Below, piece after piece: positions 32,444 through 45,400 of a stretch of DNA of 64,000 bases. The notes under the pieces are model-generated. The model was given only the letters and a program-made list of their open reading frames with translations, was not told the DNA's origin and ran no database searches. Both the position numbers and the translations under genes were made by a program. The number at the start of each line of letters is the position of its first letter. Position 1 is the stretch's first letter. The stretch is from Diphasiastrum complanatum (lineage: Eukaryota; Streptophyta; Lycopodiopsida; Lycopodiales; Lycopodiaceae). The DNA is taken from the NCBI GenBank assembly GCA_029204225.1, contig CM055105.1, positions 50,606,745 to 50,670,744 of the forward strand, read 5' to 3'.

Positions 32444-33371
32444 TTAACTCTCTCCCTCAATAATCAACGTCTCAATTGGTCTATGATCTATGCTATTCAT
32501 GGAACATACCTCCATGATAGTATCAACAAGTACTTCAAAAAAAACATATTTTACATAATTGTATCTATGCCAAGCTTAGCTCTAAAAGTCTCAAATTTAT
32601 CCTTACTTAGAGCTTTTGTAAATACATCAACAAGTGGCAACATCGTAGAGCAATGCATAATACTAATATCTTCAGATTGTAGCTTTTCACGCACAAAGTG
32701 ATATTTTACTTCAATGTGTTTAGTTCTTGCATGAAAGACTAGATTTTTAGCCAACTATATTTTGATTTGCCTATTACAGAAGATAATAATAGGTTGTATT
32801 TGCTTCATACCAATCTCACTCAACAATCTACGCAGCCAAACAGCTTCTTGAGTAGCAGAACTTAATGCTTTATACTCAGCTTCTGTCAGTGAAAGAGAAT
32901 GGTGTCCTACTTCTTACTAGACCATGAAAAATAGCCATTTTCAAAGTTAAAAGCGTACCCTGCAATTGACTCTCTATCATCTATATTGCATGCCCAATCA
33001 GTGTCAACATAATCTTGCAATCAAGGTAAAATGTCATGCTTTCTATAAACCAAGCCAAGGTTGGGTGTGCCCTTCACGTACAAGATCTTTTTCGTTGCTT
33101 TCCAATGATCCAATGTAGGTGATGACATGAATTGACTAATCAAGCTCACAACATAGCAAATATCAGGACGAATAGTCATGAGATGAATCAGACTTCCAAC
33201 TAGTTGACAAAATAGTGTAGCTTCAACTTGACCACTATCATCAACATGAGATAACTTCTTACTAGCTTCGCATGGAGTGATGGAAGGTTTGCGCTCTGTC
33301 ATGCGAAATCTCTCTAGAATCTCACGACTATACTTGTGTTGACATAGCTTGATGTCATTGCCATTCTGCCT
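32444..33371 (-). pseudogene. Copia element G: end of RT and RNase H
   Basis: From 33371 down: NGNDIKLCQHKYSREILERF, ASKKLSHVDDSGQVEATLF, ISQFMSSPTLDHWKATKKIL and GTPNLGLVYRKHDILP. After several stops the RNase H part follows, with ARTKHIEVKYHFVREKL near 32700. The same lineage, in the opposite orientation, is at 53791-54665. The 5' part of pol, including YVDD, is missing: the copy is cut at 33371 by the LTR of element H. Enzyme functions are inferred from the family only. Confidence 0.8.
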
Positions 33372-34710
33372 GTTGGAGAGAGAGGGGGGGAATAAATGAC
33401 GAACACGAACGAGAAACGAATTTGAATGAGAAACAAACTCGAACAAAAAATGTTCGTGCGCAGCGGAATGAACTATACGACTCTCTTCGTAAGCATGACT
33501 ACGCCTATCAGAATGACAGAACTTTAGTGATAGAAATCATGGTCATTTCAGATTACGTAGCCAAACATTAATAGATGAAGCACCAGAAGAATAATTTGTT
33601 GCGAATAGCAAGACAAATTATATGTCGCGAATGGTTTGCGAAGAGCTAGACTGTGCTCGACTAATAATTAGTCGCGAATGATTTGCGAAAGACAAGACTA
33701 AATGTTAATCGTCTATTACCAGTAAGAACAACTAGAAAGGTCAAACAGAATGAAAGATAAACATATCAATATTAACATAGATCTGAACGTAGAAAAATGA
33801 ACTGTATCAAATTAAGTATATCATGTATACATGTCAATAATGCAATAGAGCACAATACAGTAGCGGACGAAATTGCGTGCCCTACAAAGCTTATTTCAAT
33901 ATGTAAAAAGAAATTAAACCTTAATTCTGACAAAGTGAGGAATCAATGCTCAGGGCATCCACTTCGTTTATGTCGTCTTCTTCTACTCTCTTCATCATCT
34001 CTTACACGAATGGTGTCCAATATATATATGTTACATAATATTACAGGTGTGTAGATGTGAAAGTACAGAGTGGATGTGTTGTCAGTAGGAGATCGTGGGT
34101 GGCTACAATCGTTGTCCAATCCGTTAGCACAACTGCATGGGGTGAGCGCAACTGCATGGGGTGAGCGTGAAAAAGGGTCCGACATCAGCCAATGCTGAAG
34201 TGAACGTTGGTGATGATGCAAAAAGTGCATCACTCTTGCGAATGGCCTTAGGATAAGATTTACAAGGTGTCTTAGCTTTTAGGACACTTTTGGCATTTGG
34301 TAAGATAATGTCCCCTTTTTGCCTGTCACCTTAAATTGTGTAGAAACACGGTGTTGCAATTCTTTTGCCTTTTCTTCGTCTGTGCGAATTTGCATGTAAA
34401 TATGCAGACTGCGTGACAACGTTAGTAAATATGCAGCATGAATGGATGTCAACAATCAGAAATGCAACATCAAGCATTCACCATAAACAATCACCAAGTA
34501 GGGAGACGAAAGAAGAACACGGAATATCACTCTATCACGCCACTGCATACTGAATGTAAAATGTACATATAAATTCTAAACCCTGATAGAGAGGGAGAAC
34601 CTAGGAGTAGACTACTAGACTAGCCAATGACTAGCTACAACTAGTAATAAAGTACATCGTAAACAATAATTAAGAAGTGTAACAATGAAGTTTATCATTG
34701 ATTTCTAACA
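33372..34710 (-). repeat. 3' LTR of copia element H
   Basis: About 1.34 kb. On the plus strand it starts TGTTGGAGAGAG and ends GATTTCTAACA, directly beside the polypurine tract CTCTCCCTCAAT of element H. TGTT/AACA ends fit an LTR. It holds a short internal array of GTCGCGAATG-TTTGCGAA words (33598-33690) and a 16-bp direct duplication with CATGGGGTGAGCG (34130-34167). No second copy is present in the window, so the far boundary is by motif only. Confidence 0.6.
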
Positions 34711-36530
34711 CTCTCCCTCAATGATAAAATTACATTCTTCTATTCCTAGTAGAGTACGAAACTTTTCAAATTTACATCTACCTAATGACTTAGATCTGCC
34801 ACTTGATCTTCAGATTTACAAAAAACAAGATCAATGGCTCCATAAAATTTTTCTCTCGAACAAAATGATAATGTATTTCGATGTGCTTGGTTCGAGCATG
34901 TAAAACTAGATTTTTGGCAAGGTGAATGCAGCTTTGATTGTCGCAAAATATAGTAGTTGCATCCACCTGTGGTTGACCTGAATCCACAAGTAATCTTCGT
35001 AACCATACCGCTGCTTGTGCAGCATTGCTGAGTGCTCGATATTCAGCTTCCGTTGAGAATAAGACTATTGTAGGTTGCTTTTTGCTGCTCCATGAAACTG
35101 CAACTATACCATAACTGAATGTATGACCACTAGTAGACCTTCTGTCATCAATATTACCTGCCCAATCAGCATCTGTATATCCTATCAATATTGGCACTTC
35201 AGGCTGATCATACTTCAAACCAATATTAAATGTCCCTCGAATGTATCTGAGAATACGTTCAACAGACTTCCAGTGTGTTTGACTAGGATCTTGCATAAAT
35301 TGACTAACAACACCAACAACATAAGAAATATCAAGTCATGTGTGTGTCAAATAAATCAAACTACCCACCAGCTGTCTATACAAATAAGCATCCACTTTCT
35401 CAGATTCATCATATGCAGTTTGCTTCGTGTTGACATCCATAGGTGTACTCAAAGGCTTACAATCCTACATATTGAACTTATAAAGCAAATCTCATGCATA
35501 TTTGCTTTGTGTAAGAAAGACCACATTTTCCTTTTGCCATACTTCAATGCCAAGACAATAGTGCATCAATCCTAGATCATTGGAAAGATCTGATTTGATT
35601 TCATCAATTAAGCTCTCATTACTTTCTGTAATAATCAAATCATCCATGTACAGCACAATGAACACTATATATGAATCTTGCCTTAGAATGTAAAGATTAG
35701 GATCAACATCACTCTTTACCATTCCCCTTCGCTTAAAGTGTTCATCAATGCAAGAGTGCCACATCCGTGGTGGTTGCTTCAATCTATAAATATCTTTGTT
35801 GAGCTTACAAGCAACGTGCTCTCTCCCTGGTTTAATAAATCCTTGAGGTTGTACAAGGTACACCTCTTCATCTAGCACTCCATTAAGAAAAGCAGATTTA
35901 ACATCCATTTGTTGGATCTTCCAACCATAGAAAGCAGAAATAGCAATGACAGAATGTATAGTTACTATCTTAGATACGGGTGCGAAGGTTTCCTCAAAAT
36001 CAATACCTTCCTACTGCTCAAATCCTCGCGCAACCAACCGTGCTTTGTATTTGTTGAGTTGCCCATCAGCTCCATATTTGATCTTGTATATCCATTTGCA
36101 AGTGATAGGCGTCTTACCATTAGGTAGCTCAACCAAGTTCCAAGTCCTGTTTTTTGATATAGCTTCCATTTCTATTTCCATAGCTTCACGCCACTCCTCG
36201 TGCTCCTTTGCTTTATCAAAAGTTTTTGGTTCTTGAGCCTTGAGCACAAAACCAATTAGGACTAGATTCATCTCTAATCTTGCAAGAGGTTTTCAATTTC
36301 TACTTGATCTTCTAAGCTCTGCCTGCTCACTAGATTCGGGAGTATCTCCCTTCTTTGCACCATCTGTGACTGATAAGTTCCATTTAGGTACTCTCTTGGG
36401 AATTTTAGCATCAAGCTTGCCTTTCTCCAAGGGATTTTCTATATCAAAATCCACTTCCTTCTTGACCTGTACTTTCGCTCCTCATCAAAAGGTCCAGTGA
36501 TTATTTCAGATTGTTCACTTTGGCCCATCT
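34711..36530 (-). pseudogene. Copia element H: linker, RT and RNase H
   Basis: From about 36530 down: hydrophilic linker; RT start KEHEEWREAMEIEMEAISKN near 36200 and ITCKWIYKIKYG; QQMDVKSAFLNGVLDEEVYL near 35900; LYMDDLIITESN near 35650, where the usual YVDD reads YMDD; RNase H with GYTDADWAGNIDDRRSTSGH near 35160, STEAEYRALSNAA and ARTKHIEIHYHFVREK near 34890. Stops near 36012, 35492 and 35340 break the frame. Gag, protease, integrase and 5' LTR are absent. Sequence and LTR differ from D and L, so this is a separate copia lineage. Confidence 0.85.
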
Positions 36531-36761
36531 CGCTCATAAGAACTTTCTAATTTGGTTTGGTTGAATGGAAATGGGTCAATCTCGGTTCCTACAGCTATAA
36601 CTCAGCAAAACAAGTTCCCTTTGATCTATTTTCACTCAAATGGAACCAAATTTGAAAGTACAATTACTAGATTAGCAACTAGTAGCAAGGACAAAGCCAA
36701 TACTACTCAAATCTAGGATCTAAGCTTGAGAAAATCAAATCTAAAGCTCATTCTTGATTAG
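36531..36761 (-). other. Copia leader (J type) next to element H pol
   Basis: Untranslated sequence between a primer-binding site at 36762-36773 and the H-type pol. The junction near 36530 joins a leader directly to the end of an integrase-RT linker. The composite therefore lacks gag, protease and integrase, or two elements were fused. Confidence 0.5.
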
Positions 36762-36773
36762 GCTCTGATACCA
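36762..36773 (-). other. Primer-binding site (J type)
   Basis: GCTCTGATACCA on the plus strand, directly before the LTR start TGACAAAATTTTAC. Confidence 0.85.
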
Positions 36774-37469
36774 TGACAAAATTTTACAACAAAATGAATC
36801 CCAATCAATCCTAAAAGTGATGGAGGATGCACAAATCAAAGATCTAGATCCAAACTATGAGCTAGAATCAAGACTAGTTACCAAAACTAGCAAATTTGGC
36901 ATTTAACTCCACATTAGGCACATAGATTTGATCAAATGAACCAAAGTAAAGTACAACAAGCTTCTTAGACCTGTAAACATGTTCATTATCTTCCAAACCA
37001 AGCAACTAATGCATAAGAACACTCATATCCAATAGCAAAACTCGCCACCAAAAGACAATGTTGATAGAAGTGGAAAAACTTGAATTTTTTTCATATTTGG
37101 ATGGAGATCCCATCATACATTTATACATTTCAGGCTTGGATCTGAACATTTTAGGGAATCTCTGTACTTATCATCACCTAACCCTAACGTCTAGCCTAAT
37201 AGGTCATTGGATCCACCCTAATATGGGGTCAAGATCTCAAGATCCAAAAACAATGTAAAACATGCTATTTGTAGCTCCTAGAATTTCTTTAGCTTATCTA
37301 AGCACACTTTGGCCTCATTTCAAAGATGCTATCACAATGTAATATGCGGAATGAAGTCTCTGGAAAGCATCCTATGTGATTTGGCACGTGTGGCATCTAT
37401 TTACATCGTCTTCTTGCCAATTACAATGCATGTGACCAAAAATGGTCAAGCTAGAATTGTGAAATTTCA
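36774..37469 (-). repeat. LTR of family J
   Basis: About 696 bp, plus-strand TGACAAAATTTTACAAC to GTGAAATTTCA. The inner part matches, in reverse, 57447-57750 and 63881-64000, the LTR into which element L inserted. The right flank is tandem-array DNA. Confidence 0.75.
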
Positions 37470-38350
37470 ATAATATTACATGCTCTACAAAGGAATAGAA
37501 GTGATAATGTAAGTCATGGAATCGAGTAGACTATCCCAGCACCAAGTTCAATTGTAGAATATACCATGACATGGATAGGTCAAACTTGTTTGAGAAATAT
37601 ATCTAGTATTCAAAAGATAATAATCAATAGAGATTCAATAAAATATATGTAGATCCAATAGTTAGTAGAGAACGTTTACTCACTAACATTAAGATTTTAT
37701 TGTGGATCTTTTTCCATCCTCGAACATCGGTCACAAAGGAAACTCTAGTTATAAATCTTCCATAACAATTTAGGTTACAATGCATCACTAAATGATGTGC
37801 ATTGCAAAGAATTTCAAAATTGTTAAAAGCTTTTTTTGTTAGAAACTATTCTTCCTCACATATATGATATCTAAAAAAAACGTATAAGCTCAAAATATAA
37901 AAACCAATTGCATCTTTTAGATTTTCTATCCACATCATATACCCTAATTGTGTTATGCCTTACTACATGCTGTACATAGGTATATAGAAGTATTATTGTT
38001 GTAGTCACTACAACTTCCTTGTATGTGATGAATACACAAAATAATGTCTTAAACTTGCTACCCAACAAAAAATGTCATACTACAATGTAGGACAAAGTAA
38101 GCCAAAATTACATTCAATTCAAACGAGTTGCCAGAATGTTTCTCTAACAAACAAGCTTACTTGCTCATGTACTTAGCTATAGAATTTTCAAACTTGGTAC
38201 TTGAGGTAGCCTCTTGATTCTTTGTCTTTCAATTCACAAAGGAACGGACACATCATTTGTGCTTATGTATATGTATGTTATAAAAAAGGTTATTTTTTTA
38301 TTTATCACAGTGTGTTAACTTGATGATGATGTAATAAGGCATGGAATCGA
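37470..38350. repeat. Tandem array block 2
   Basis: One complete unit: marker CATGGAATCGA at 37515 and again at 38340, 825 bp apart. It carries the conserved minus-strand frame at 37871-38068. It is interrupted at 38350 by element K, which sits in the marker word itself. Confidence 0.85.
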
Positions 38351-38511
38351 TGTCATGATTATTGAAATATTATCTTCCTATCTCGAGTTTGGGGTCATGC
38401 CCATGATAATTTCCACTAGATTTCATGTTGTACATATAAGGAGTGTGAATTGGGCACATATCCTTCTAGTGTAGCCTGGATTTGAGTTAGATAGGTTCAA
38501 TTATGACTTTT
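38351..38511 (+). repeat. 5' LTR remnant of copia element K
   Basis: About 157 bp match the first part of the 3' LTR (40087-40245): TATTATCTTCCTATCTCGAG and on to GGTTCAATTATGA. The rest of the LTR, the primer-binding site, gag, protease and integrase are deleted. The 5-bp flank ATCGA (38346-38350) corresponds to ATTGA after the 3' LTR (40818-40822), a target duplication with one substitution. Confidence 0.85.
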
Positions 38512-38515
38512 AATA

Positions 38516-40072
38516 TCAGATGAAAAGCCTAAGGATGTTCAAGAAGCACTTCGATTCAAAGATTGGGTTGAAGCAATGACCCAAGAGTTTGAAGCCTTGA
38601 TGTCAAACAACACATGGGAGCTTGTGGAGCCACCAAACAACATGCATGTGATTGGATGTAAGCGGGTATTTAAAATCAAGTATAATCATGATGGATCTAT
38701 CAATAAGTATAAACCAAGACTTTGTGCCAAAGACTACTCACGGATCAAAGGTCTTAACTATGAAGACACCTTTGCACCAGTTGCAAAGATGGTAATAATT
38801 CGAATACTCATCTCTCTTGCATGTTTTCACAAATGGAGTATGTTCCAGCTTGATGTTTCTAATGCATTTCTCAATGGTTACCTTGAGGAGGAGATTTACA
38901 TGGAGCAACCTCCAGGTTTTGTGAAGGAAGGTGATGAATCAAAAATTTGTCTTTTGTTCAAAAGTCTATATGGACTGAGACAGGCACCAAGGTCTTGGTA
39001 TGCAAGGCTCAACTCCTATCTCATATCACTCGAATTTTGTCTAAGTGAATGTGACCCTTCTCTGTATTATAAGTTTGTAGATAACTTTGTAGTTATACTT
39101 CTCATCTATGCAGATGATATCATTCTTTGTGGAAACAATGAGAAGTTAGTTGAAGAAACTAAGCATGCACTTGGTACTGAATTTAAGATGCAGGACTTAG
39201 GAGTCCTTCACTATATTCTAGGCCTTGAAATAGATTTTTGGAAAGGTCATGCATTAATAAGCCAAAGTAGATATGCACTTTCCATGCTCAGAAAATTTCA
39301 TATGGAGAACTCTAAAGGCATAGATACACCTATGGAGCACACTGTAAAAGTTCCTATTAAAGATGATGAAAAATCTTTTGAGGACATCACTCTTTATAGG
39401 AGTCTTATTGGCTCACTTATTTGGTCAACAGTGACTAGTCCTGATCTAAGTTTTTGTATTCATAAGCTAAGTCAACACATGTAGGATCCAAAGTTATATC
39501 ATTGGAAGTTGGCTAAAAGAGTCTTGAGGTATATATCTTCTACCTTGGATTATGGACTATACTATGAAGGAGAAGATCTGACTTTGATTGCTTTTTCAGA
39601 TTCAAATTTTGCAGGAGATAGGTTGGATAGGAATTTTACAAGTGCTTACACTATATTTCTTGGAGGAAATTTGGTTTCTTGGCTGTCAAAGAAGTAGGCA
39701 ACTATTTCCTTATCATCTTGTGAAACTGAATACAAATCTCTTACAACCAGAACAAAAGACGTTTTATGGATCAAAAGGCTACTTTTGGAGCTTAAGTGTT
39801 ATGCAGATGAAGATTTACCAATTATCAAGAATGATAACATTTCTGCTCGGGATCTTGCAAATAATCCAGTCTTTCATGCAAGGAGCACGCATATTGAAGT
39901 GGCTCATCATTTTATAAGAGAAAAAGTCATTGGAAGAGAGATATCATTGGAGCATGTTTCATCTTCAGATTTTGTTGTAGATCTTCTCACCAAGCCTCTA
40001 CTCAAGAATGACTTTATGAAGATGAGGTCTAACCTTGGCCTAATTTCGAAATCTATATTGATAGGAACATAA
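38516..40072 (+). pseudogene. Copia element K: RT and RNase H
   Basis: Frame from KDVQEALRFKDWVEAMTQEF through CKRVFKIKYNHDGSINKYKP, QLDVSNAFLNGYLEEEIYME near 38850, LYGLRQAPRSWYARLNSYL and IYADDIILCGNN near 39110. The active-site word reads YADD in place of YVDD. RNase H has LIAFSDSNFAGDRLD and ARSTHIEVAHHFIREKV. There are two TAG stops where Gln is usual (39482-39484 and about 39697). It is closely related to element D by sequence. It lacks gag, protease and integrase, so it is non-autonomous. Confidence 0.9.
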
Positions 40073-40086
40073 ATTTTAAGGAGGAG

Positions 40087-40817
40087 TGTGAAGATTATTA
40101 AAATATTATCTTCCTATCTCGAGTTTGGGATCATGTCCATGATAATTTCCACTAGATTTCATGTTGTACATATAAGGAGTGTGAATTGAGCACATATCCT
40201 TCTAGTGTAGCTCATATTTGAGTTAGATAGGTTCAATTATGATGACATGCAGATGTTTAGATAGCATGCAAAGTCTTACTGTATGCATGCAAGCCACATG
40301 CAATCAGTGCATGCAACATGCAAAGTAGTTTCTGTGATCTACACATGTCTAGGCAATTTTATGAGTTGACATGCAGTACATGCACCACACATGCATGCAG
40401 TTACACATGTGGATCTCTGGTAGGTGAATTAGTTCAGTTAAGTGAACTTTCCATGCAACTCCACTGTAGGAATTCGAGTCTCTCTCATGTAGGAAAAGCT
40501 GGGCATGTTTTGCCATTATTGTGAATATTGAGATTTTGGTGTTTTGGACTCATTCTCTCTCTACCCGAGTTTCCTATGTATGATTTTCTCTCTCTACTCG
40601 AGAGCAGTCTCTTTTTCCCATACTGAACACTTAGAATTATTTCCAGCATTCATTTCTCATAGTGAAGAGTTAAATTTTTTTATCAGATGTATGCCATTGT
40701 GCTCTTGCCTTAGATTTTTCAGGCATACTGTTCTTTGATCAATCTTGTGCAATCACAACACCTCAGTAAGATCCTGTAGGGTGTGTGGTGAAGTTCACAC
40801 GTGCTAAAAACTTCACA
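40087..40817 (+). repeat. 3' LTR of element K with a dense CATGCA cluster
   Basis: 731 bp, TGTGAAGATTATT to AAAAACTTCACA, preceded by AAGGAGGAG (polypurine tract, 40078-40086). About ten CATGCA words occur at 40244-40455, including overlapping CATGCATGCA copies. CATGCA is the core of the plant RY element bound by B3-domain regulators; use here is an inference. CTCTCTCTACCCGAG-type sequence near 40555 recalls the U3 of D LTRs in reverse. Confidence 0.88.
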
Positions 40818-41868
40818 ATTGAGTAGACTACCCCAGTACCAAGTTCAATTGCAAATATAGTATGACATGGATAGGTCTTGTTTGTTTGAGAACTATATCT
40901 AGTATTCAAAAGAGAATAATAAATAACAATTTTCTCAAAAATAAGTAGATCCAATAGTTACTAGAAAATTTTTACTCACTAACATTAACAATTGTATTCT
41001 GGATTGTTTTTCATCCTCAAACATAGTTTACAAAGGCAATTTTACATATAAATCTTGCATGACAATTTAGATTACATGCCTCTCTAAATGATGTGCATTG
41101 CAAAGGATTTAAATATTGTTAATAAATTTTTTGTTAGAAACTATTGTTGCTCACAAAAATGATATCAAATGAAAAATTAGAACATCAGAATATAAAAACA
41201 TGTTCCATATTTTAGATTGTTTTTCAACATCGTATATCCTAATTAAGTTATGCCTTACTACATGCTCTAAAAAGGAATATCAATAGCATCGTTGTAGTTA
41301 CTAAAACTTTCTTGTATGTGATGAACACCAAAAATACTATATTAAATTGGCTACCCAAGCCAGAAATGTCATACTTACAATGTAGGAGAATTTAAGCCAA
41401 GAAGTAGATTAAATTCACCCAACTTGCTAGAATGTTTGTTTTAAAAAAGAAACTTGCTCATGTACTTAGCTATACAGTTTTCAAACTTGGTACTTGAGGT
41501 AGCCTCTTAATTCTTTGTCTTGCAATTCACAAAGCAATAAGAGCATCATTCTTGTTTAGATATATCTATAAGAAAGATTGAAAAAATAGATTCAAATTAG
41601 AATTTATTCAATCCTTTGAAAAATGTTACATTTTTTTATTTTTTAATTACAATGTGTTAACTTGATGATAACGTAAGACACGGAATCGAGTGCACGCCAA
41701 GTTCAATTGCAAAATATAGCATGACATGGGTAGGTTGACCTTGTTTGAAAAATATATCTAGCATCTCAAAGAGAATAATCAACAACAATGTTTAATAAAA
41801 AAAAAAAGTTGATCCAATAGGTAGTAGGAAATTTAAGCTCACAATCATAAATTTGTGTTGTGGATTTT
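40818..41868. repeat. Tandem array block 3
   Basis: Continues the unit broken by element K (GAGTAGACTACCCCAG at 40821) and starts another at 41679. Words shared with the other blocks are preserved with about 10-15 percent divergence by eye. Confidence 0.8.
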
Positions 41869-42474
41869 TGTGAAGAATTGCCAAAAACTGGCAAATCTAG
41901 CTTGATCAAAAACCATGTAGAACATTGTAAATATTGTGTATAATTGGGTTCCACACATGTAAGGCCAATATGCCACGTGTCAACCCACTCCTAATGCAGG
42001 TTAGGTCAAGTCAAGAGAGTTGGTCATGTCTATTTGGTGGTCATTCCTAATTTATAGGACCTAAATCCTAGATTTAAGGTGAAAATTTGACCAACTAGCT
42101 ATCTACCAAGCATGACTCTAGGAAATAGACTAGGGTTTCATTTTAGGTCAAGGAGAGTGAGTTAACTTCCTTGTTACATGCTGGAAATCCACCTAACTTC
42201 AAGAAGGAAGTCGAATTTGCTATGTATTCCCTCTCTCCATAGTGAGAAGATAGAAATTTTTTGGAGCTCGTTGGCAATCTCAAGCTAGTTCACTATGTAC
42301 ATTGAGTTTCTGTGATCCAAATGAAACCAAATCAATTTCTACTTGTTTCTCAGGTTGAAGGCCGTACTACAGCCTGTAGTACATACGTGTGGGCTCGGAT
42401 TTCAATGTTTATCAATGCTTTTGATTATTAATGCTTGTTGTTTGTCAAATTGCCAATTTAGATCAACTTTTTTG
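41869..42474 (+). repeat. Element A-type LTR fragment in the array
   Basis: Matches 1068-1650 (TTGTGTATAATTGGGTTCCACAC and onward, up to CAACTTTTTTGT). It begins TGTGAAGAATTGCC, so the 5' end is intact, but it stops before the LTR end and passes straight into an array unit. It is a 3'-truncated LTR. Confidence 0.8.
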
Positions 42475-45400
42475 TACAATTTAGGTTACAATGCATCACT
42501 AAATGATGTGCATTGCAAAGAATTTCAAAATTGTTAAAAAAAATTTTTGTTAGAAACTATTCTGGCTCACAAATATGATATCTAAAAAAGACGTATAACC
42601 TCAAATTATAAAAACCAATTGCATCTTTTAGATTTTCTATCCACATCATATACTCTAATTGTGTTATGCCTTACTACATGTTGTACATAGGTATATAGAA
42701 GTTTTATTGTTGTAGTCACTACAACTTCCTTGTATGTGATAAATACACAAGCAACGGACACATCATTTCTGCTTATGTATATGTATGTTATAAAAAAGGC
42801 TATTTTTTTTATTTATAACAATGTGTTAACTTGATGATGATGTAATAAGGCATGGAATCGAGTAGACTACCCCAATACCAAGTTCAATTGCAAATATAGT
42901 ATGACATGGATAGGTCTTGCTTGTTTGAGAACTATATCTAGTATTCAAAAGAGAATAATAAATAACAATTTTCTCAAAAATAAGTAGATCCAATAGTTAC
43001 TAGAGAATTTTTACTCACTAATATTAAAAATTGTAGTCTGGATTGTTTTTCATCCTCGAACATAGTGTACAAAGACAATTTTACATATAAATCTTGCATG
43101 ACAATTTAGATTACAATGCCTCTTTTTTTTGCATTGCAAAGGATTTAAATATTGTTAGTAAATTTTTTGTTAGAAACTATCGTTGCTCACAAAATGATAT
43201 CAAATGAAAAATTAAAACATCAGAATATAAAAACATGTTCCATGTTATAGATTGTTTTTCAACATCGTATACCCTAATTATGTTATGCCTTACTACATGC
43301 TCTAAAAAGGATAATAAATAGCATAATTGTAGTTACTACAATTTTCTTGTATGTGATGAACACAAACAATACTATGTTAAATTGGCTACCCAAGCCAGAA
43401 TTGTCATACTTACAATGTAGGTGAATTTAAGCCAAAAAGTAGATTAAATTCACTCGACTTTCTAGAATGTTTGTTCAAACAAAGAAGCCTCACTTGCTCA
43501 TCTTTGAAAAATGTTACGATTTGTCATTTTTTAATTACAATGTGTTAACTTGATGATAACATAAGACATGGAATCAGGTGGACTACCCCAACACCAAGTT
43601 CAATTGCAAAATATAGCATGACATGGGTAGGTCGACCTTGTTTGAAAAATATATCTAGCATCTCAAAGAGAATAATCAACAACAATGTTTAATAAAAACA
43701 AAAAGTTGATCCAATAGTTAGTAGGATATTTAAGCTCACTAATAGTAAATTTGTGTTGTGGATTTTTTACATCCTCAAATATGATTCACATAAAAAATTT
43801 GGCTTATAGAGCTTGCATGTCAATTTAGGTCACAATGCCTCACTACATGATGTGCACTGGAAAGGATTTAATTACTGGTCGAGTAGACTATCCCAGCACC
43901 AAGTTCAATTGTAGAATATAGCATGACATGGATAGGTCAAACTTGTTTGAGAAATATATCTAGTATTCAAATGATAATAATCAATAGAGATTTACTGAAA
44001 AATAAGTAGATCCAATAGTTAGTAGAGAACGTTTACTCACTAACATTATAATTTTATTGTGGATCTTTTTCCATCCTCGAACATCGGTCACAAAGAAAAT
44101 TCTACTTATAAATCTTCCATAACAATTTAGGTTAAAATGCGCCACTAAATGATGTGCATTGCAAAGAATTTCAAAATTGTTAAAATATTTTTCTGTTAGA
44201 AACTATTCTTGCTCCAAAGATGATATCTAAAAAAAAACGTATAAGCTCAAAATATAAAAACCAATTGCATCTTTAAATTTTCTATCCACATCATATACCC
44301 TAATTGTGTTATGCCTTACTACATGTTGTACATAGGTATATAGAAGTATTATTTTTGTAGTCACTACAACTTCCTTGTATGTGATGAATACACAAAATAA
44401 TGTCTTAAACTTGCTATCCAAGCAAAAATGTCATACTACAATGTAGGCCAAAGTAAGCCAAAATTACATTCAATTCAAACGAGTTGCCAGAATGTTTCTC
44501 TAACAAACAAGCCTACTTGCTCATGTACTTAGCTATAGAATTTTCAAACTTGGTACTTGAGATAGCGTCTTGATTCTTTGTCTTACAATTCACAAAGCAA
44601 CGGACACATGATTTGTGCTTATGTATATGTATGTTATAAAAAAGGATATATTTTTTATTTATTACAATGTGTTAACTTGATGATGATGTAGTAAGGCATG
44701 GAATCGAGTAGACTACCATGGTACCAAGTTCAATTGCAAATATAGTAGATTGTTTTTCAACATCGTCTACCCTAATTATGTTATGCCTTACTACATGCTC
44801 TAAAAAGGATAATAAATAGCATAATTGTAGTTACTACAATTTTCTTGTATGTGATGAACACAAACAATACTATGTTAAATTGGCTACCCAAGCCAGAAAT
44901 GTCATACTTACAATGTAGGAGAATTTAAGCCAAGAAGTAGATTAAATTCACTCGACTTGCTAGAATGTTTGTTCTAACAAAGAAGCCTCACTTGCTCATG
45001 TACTTAGCTATACAGTTTTCAAACTTGGTACTTGAGGTAGCCTCTTGATTCTTTGTCTTGCAATTCACAAAGCAACAAGAGCATCATTCTTGTTTAGATA
45101 CATTTATAAGAAAGATTGAAAAAATAGATTCAAAATGGAATTTATTCAATCCTTTGAAAAATGTTACGATTTTTTATTTTTTAATTAAAAGGTGTTAACT
45201 TGATGATAACGTAAGACATGGAATCGAGTGGACTACCCCAGCACCAAGTTCAATTGCAAAATATAGCATGACATGGGTAGGTCGACCTCGTTTGAAAAAT
45301 ATATCTAGCATCTCAAAGAGAATAATCAACAACAATGTTTAATAAAAACAAAAAGTTGATCCAATAGTTAGTAGGAAGTTTAAGCTCACTAATAGTAAAT

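Noticed and set aside
33372-34710. Reading this LTR as part of element G
   Set aside because: The polypurine tract of element H abuts its 34710 end and the TG at 33372 interrupts G coding, so it fits H.
36774-37469. 5' LTR of element H
   Set aside because: Its ends and sequence do not match the 3' LTR of H at 33372-34710; it belongs to family J.
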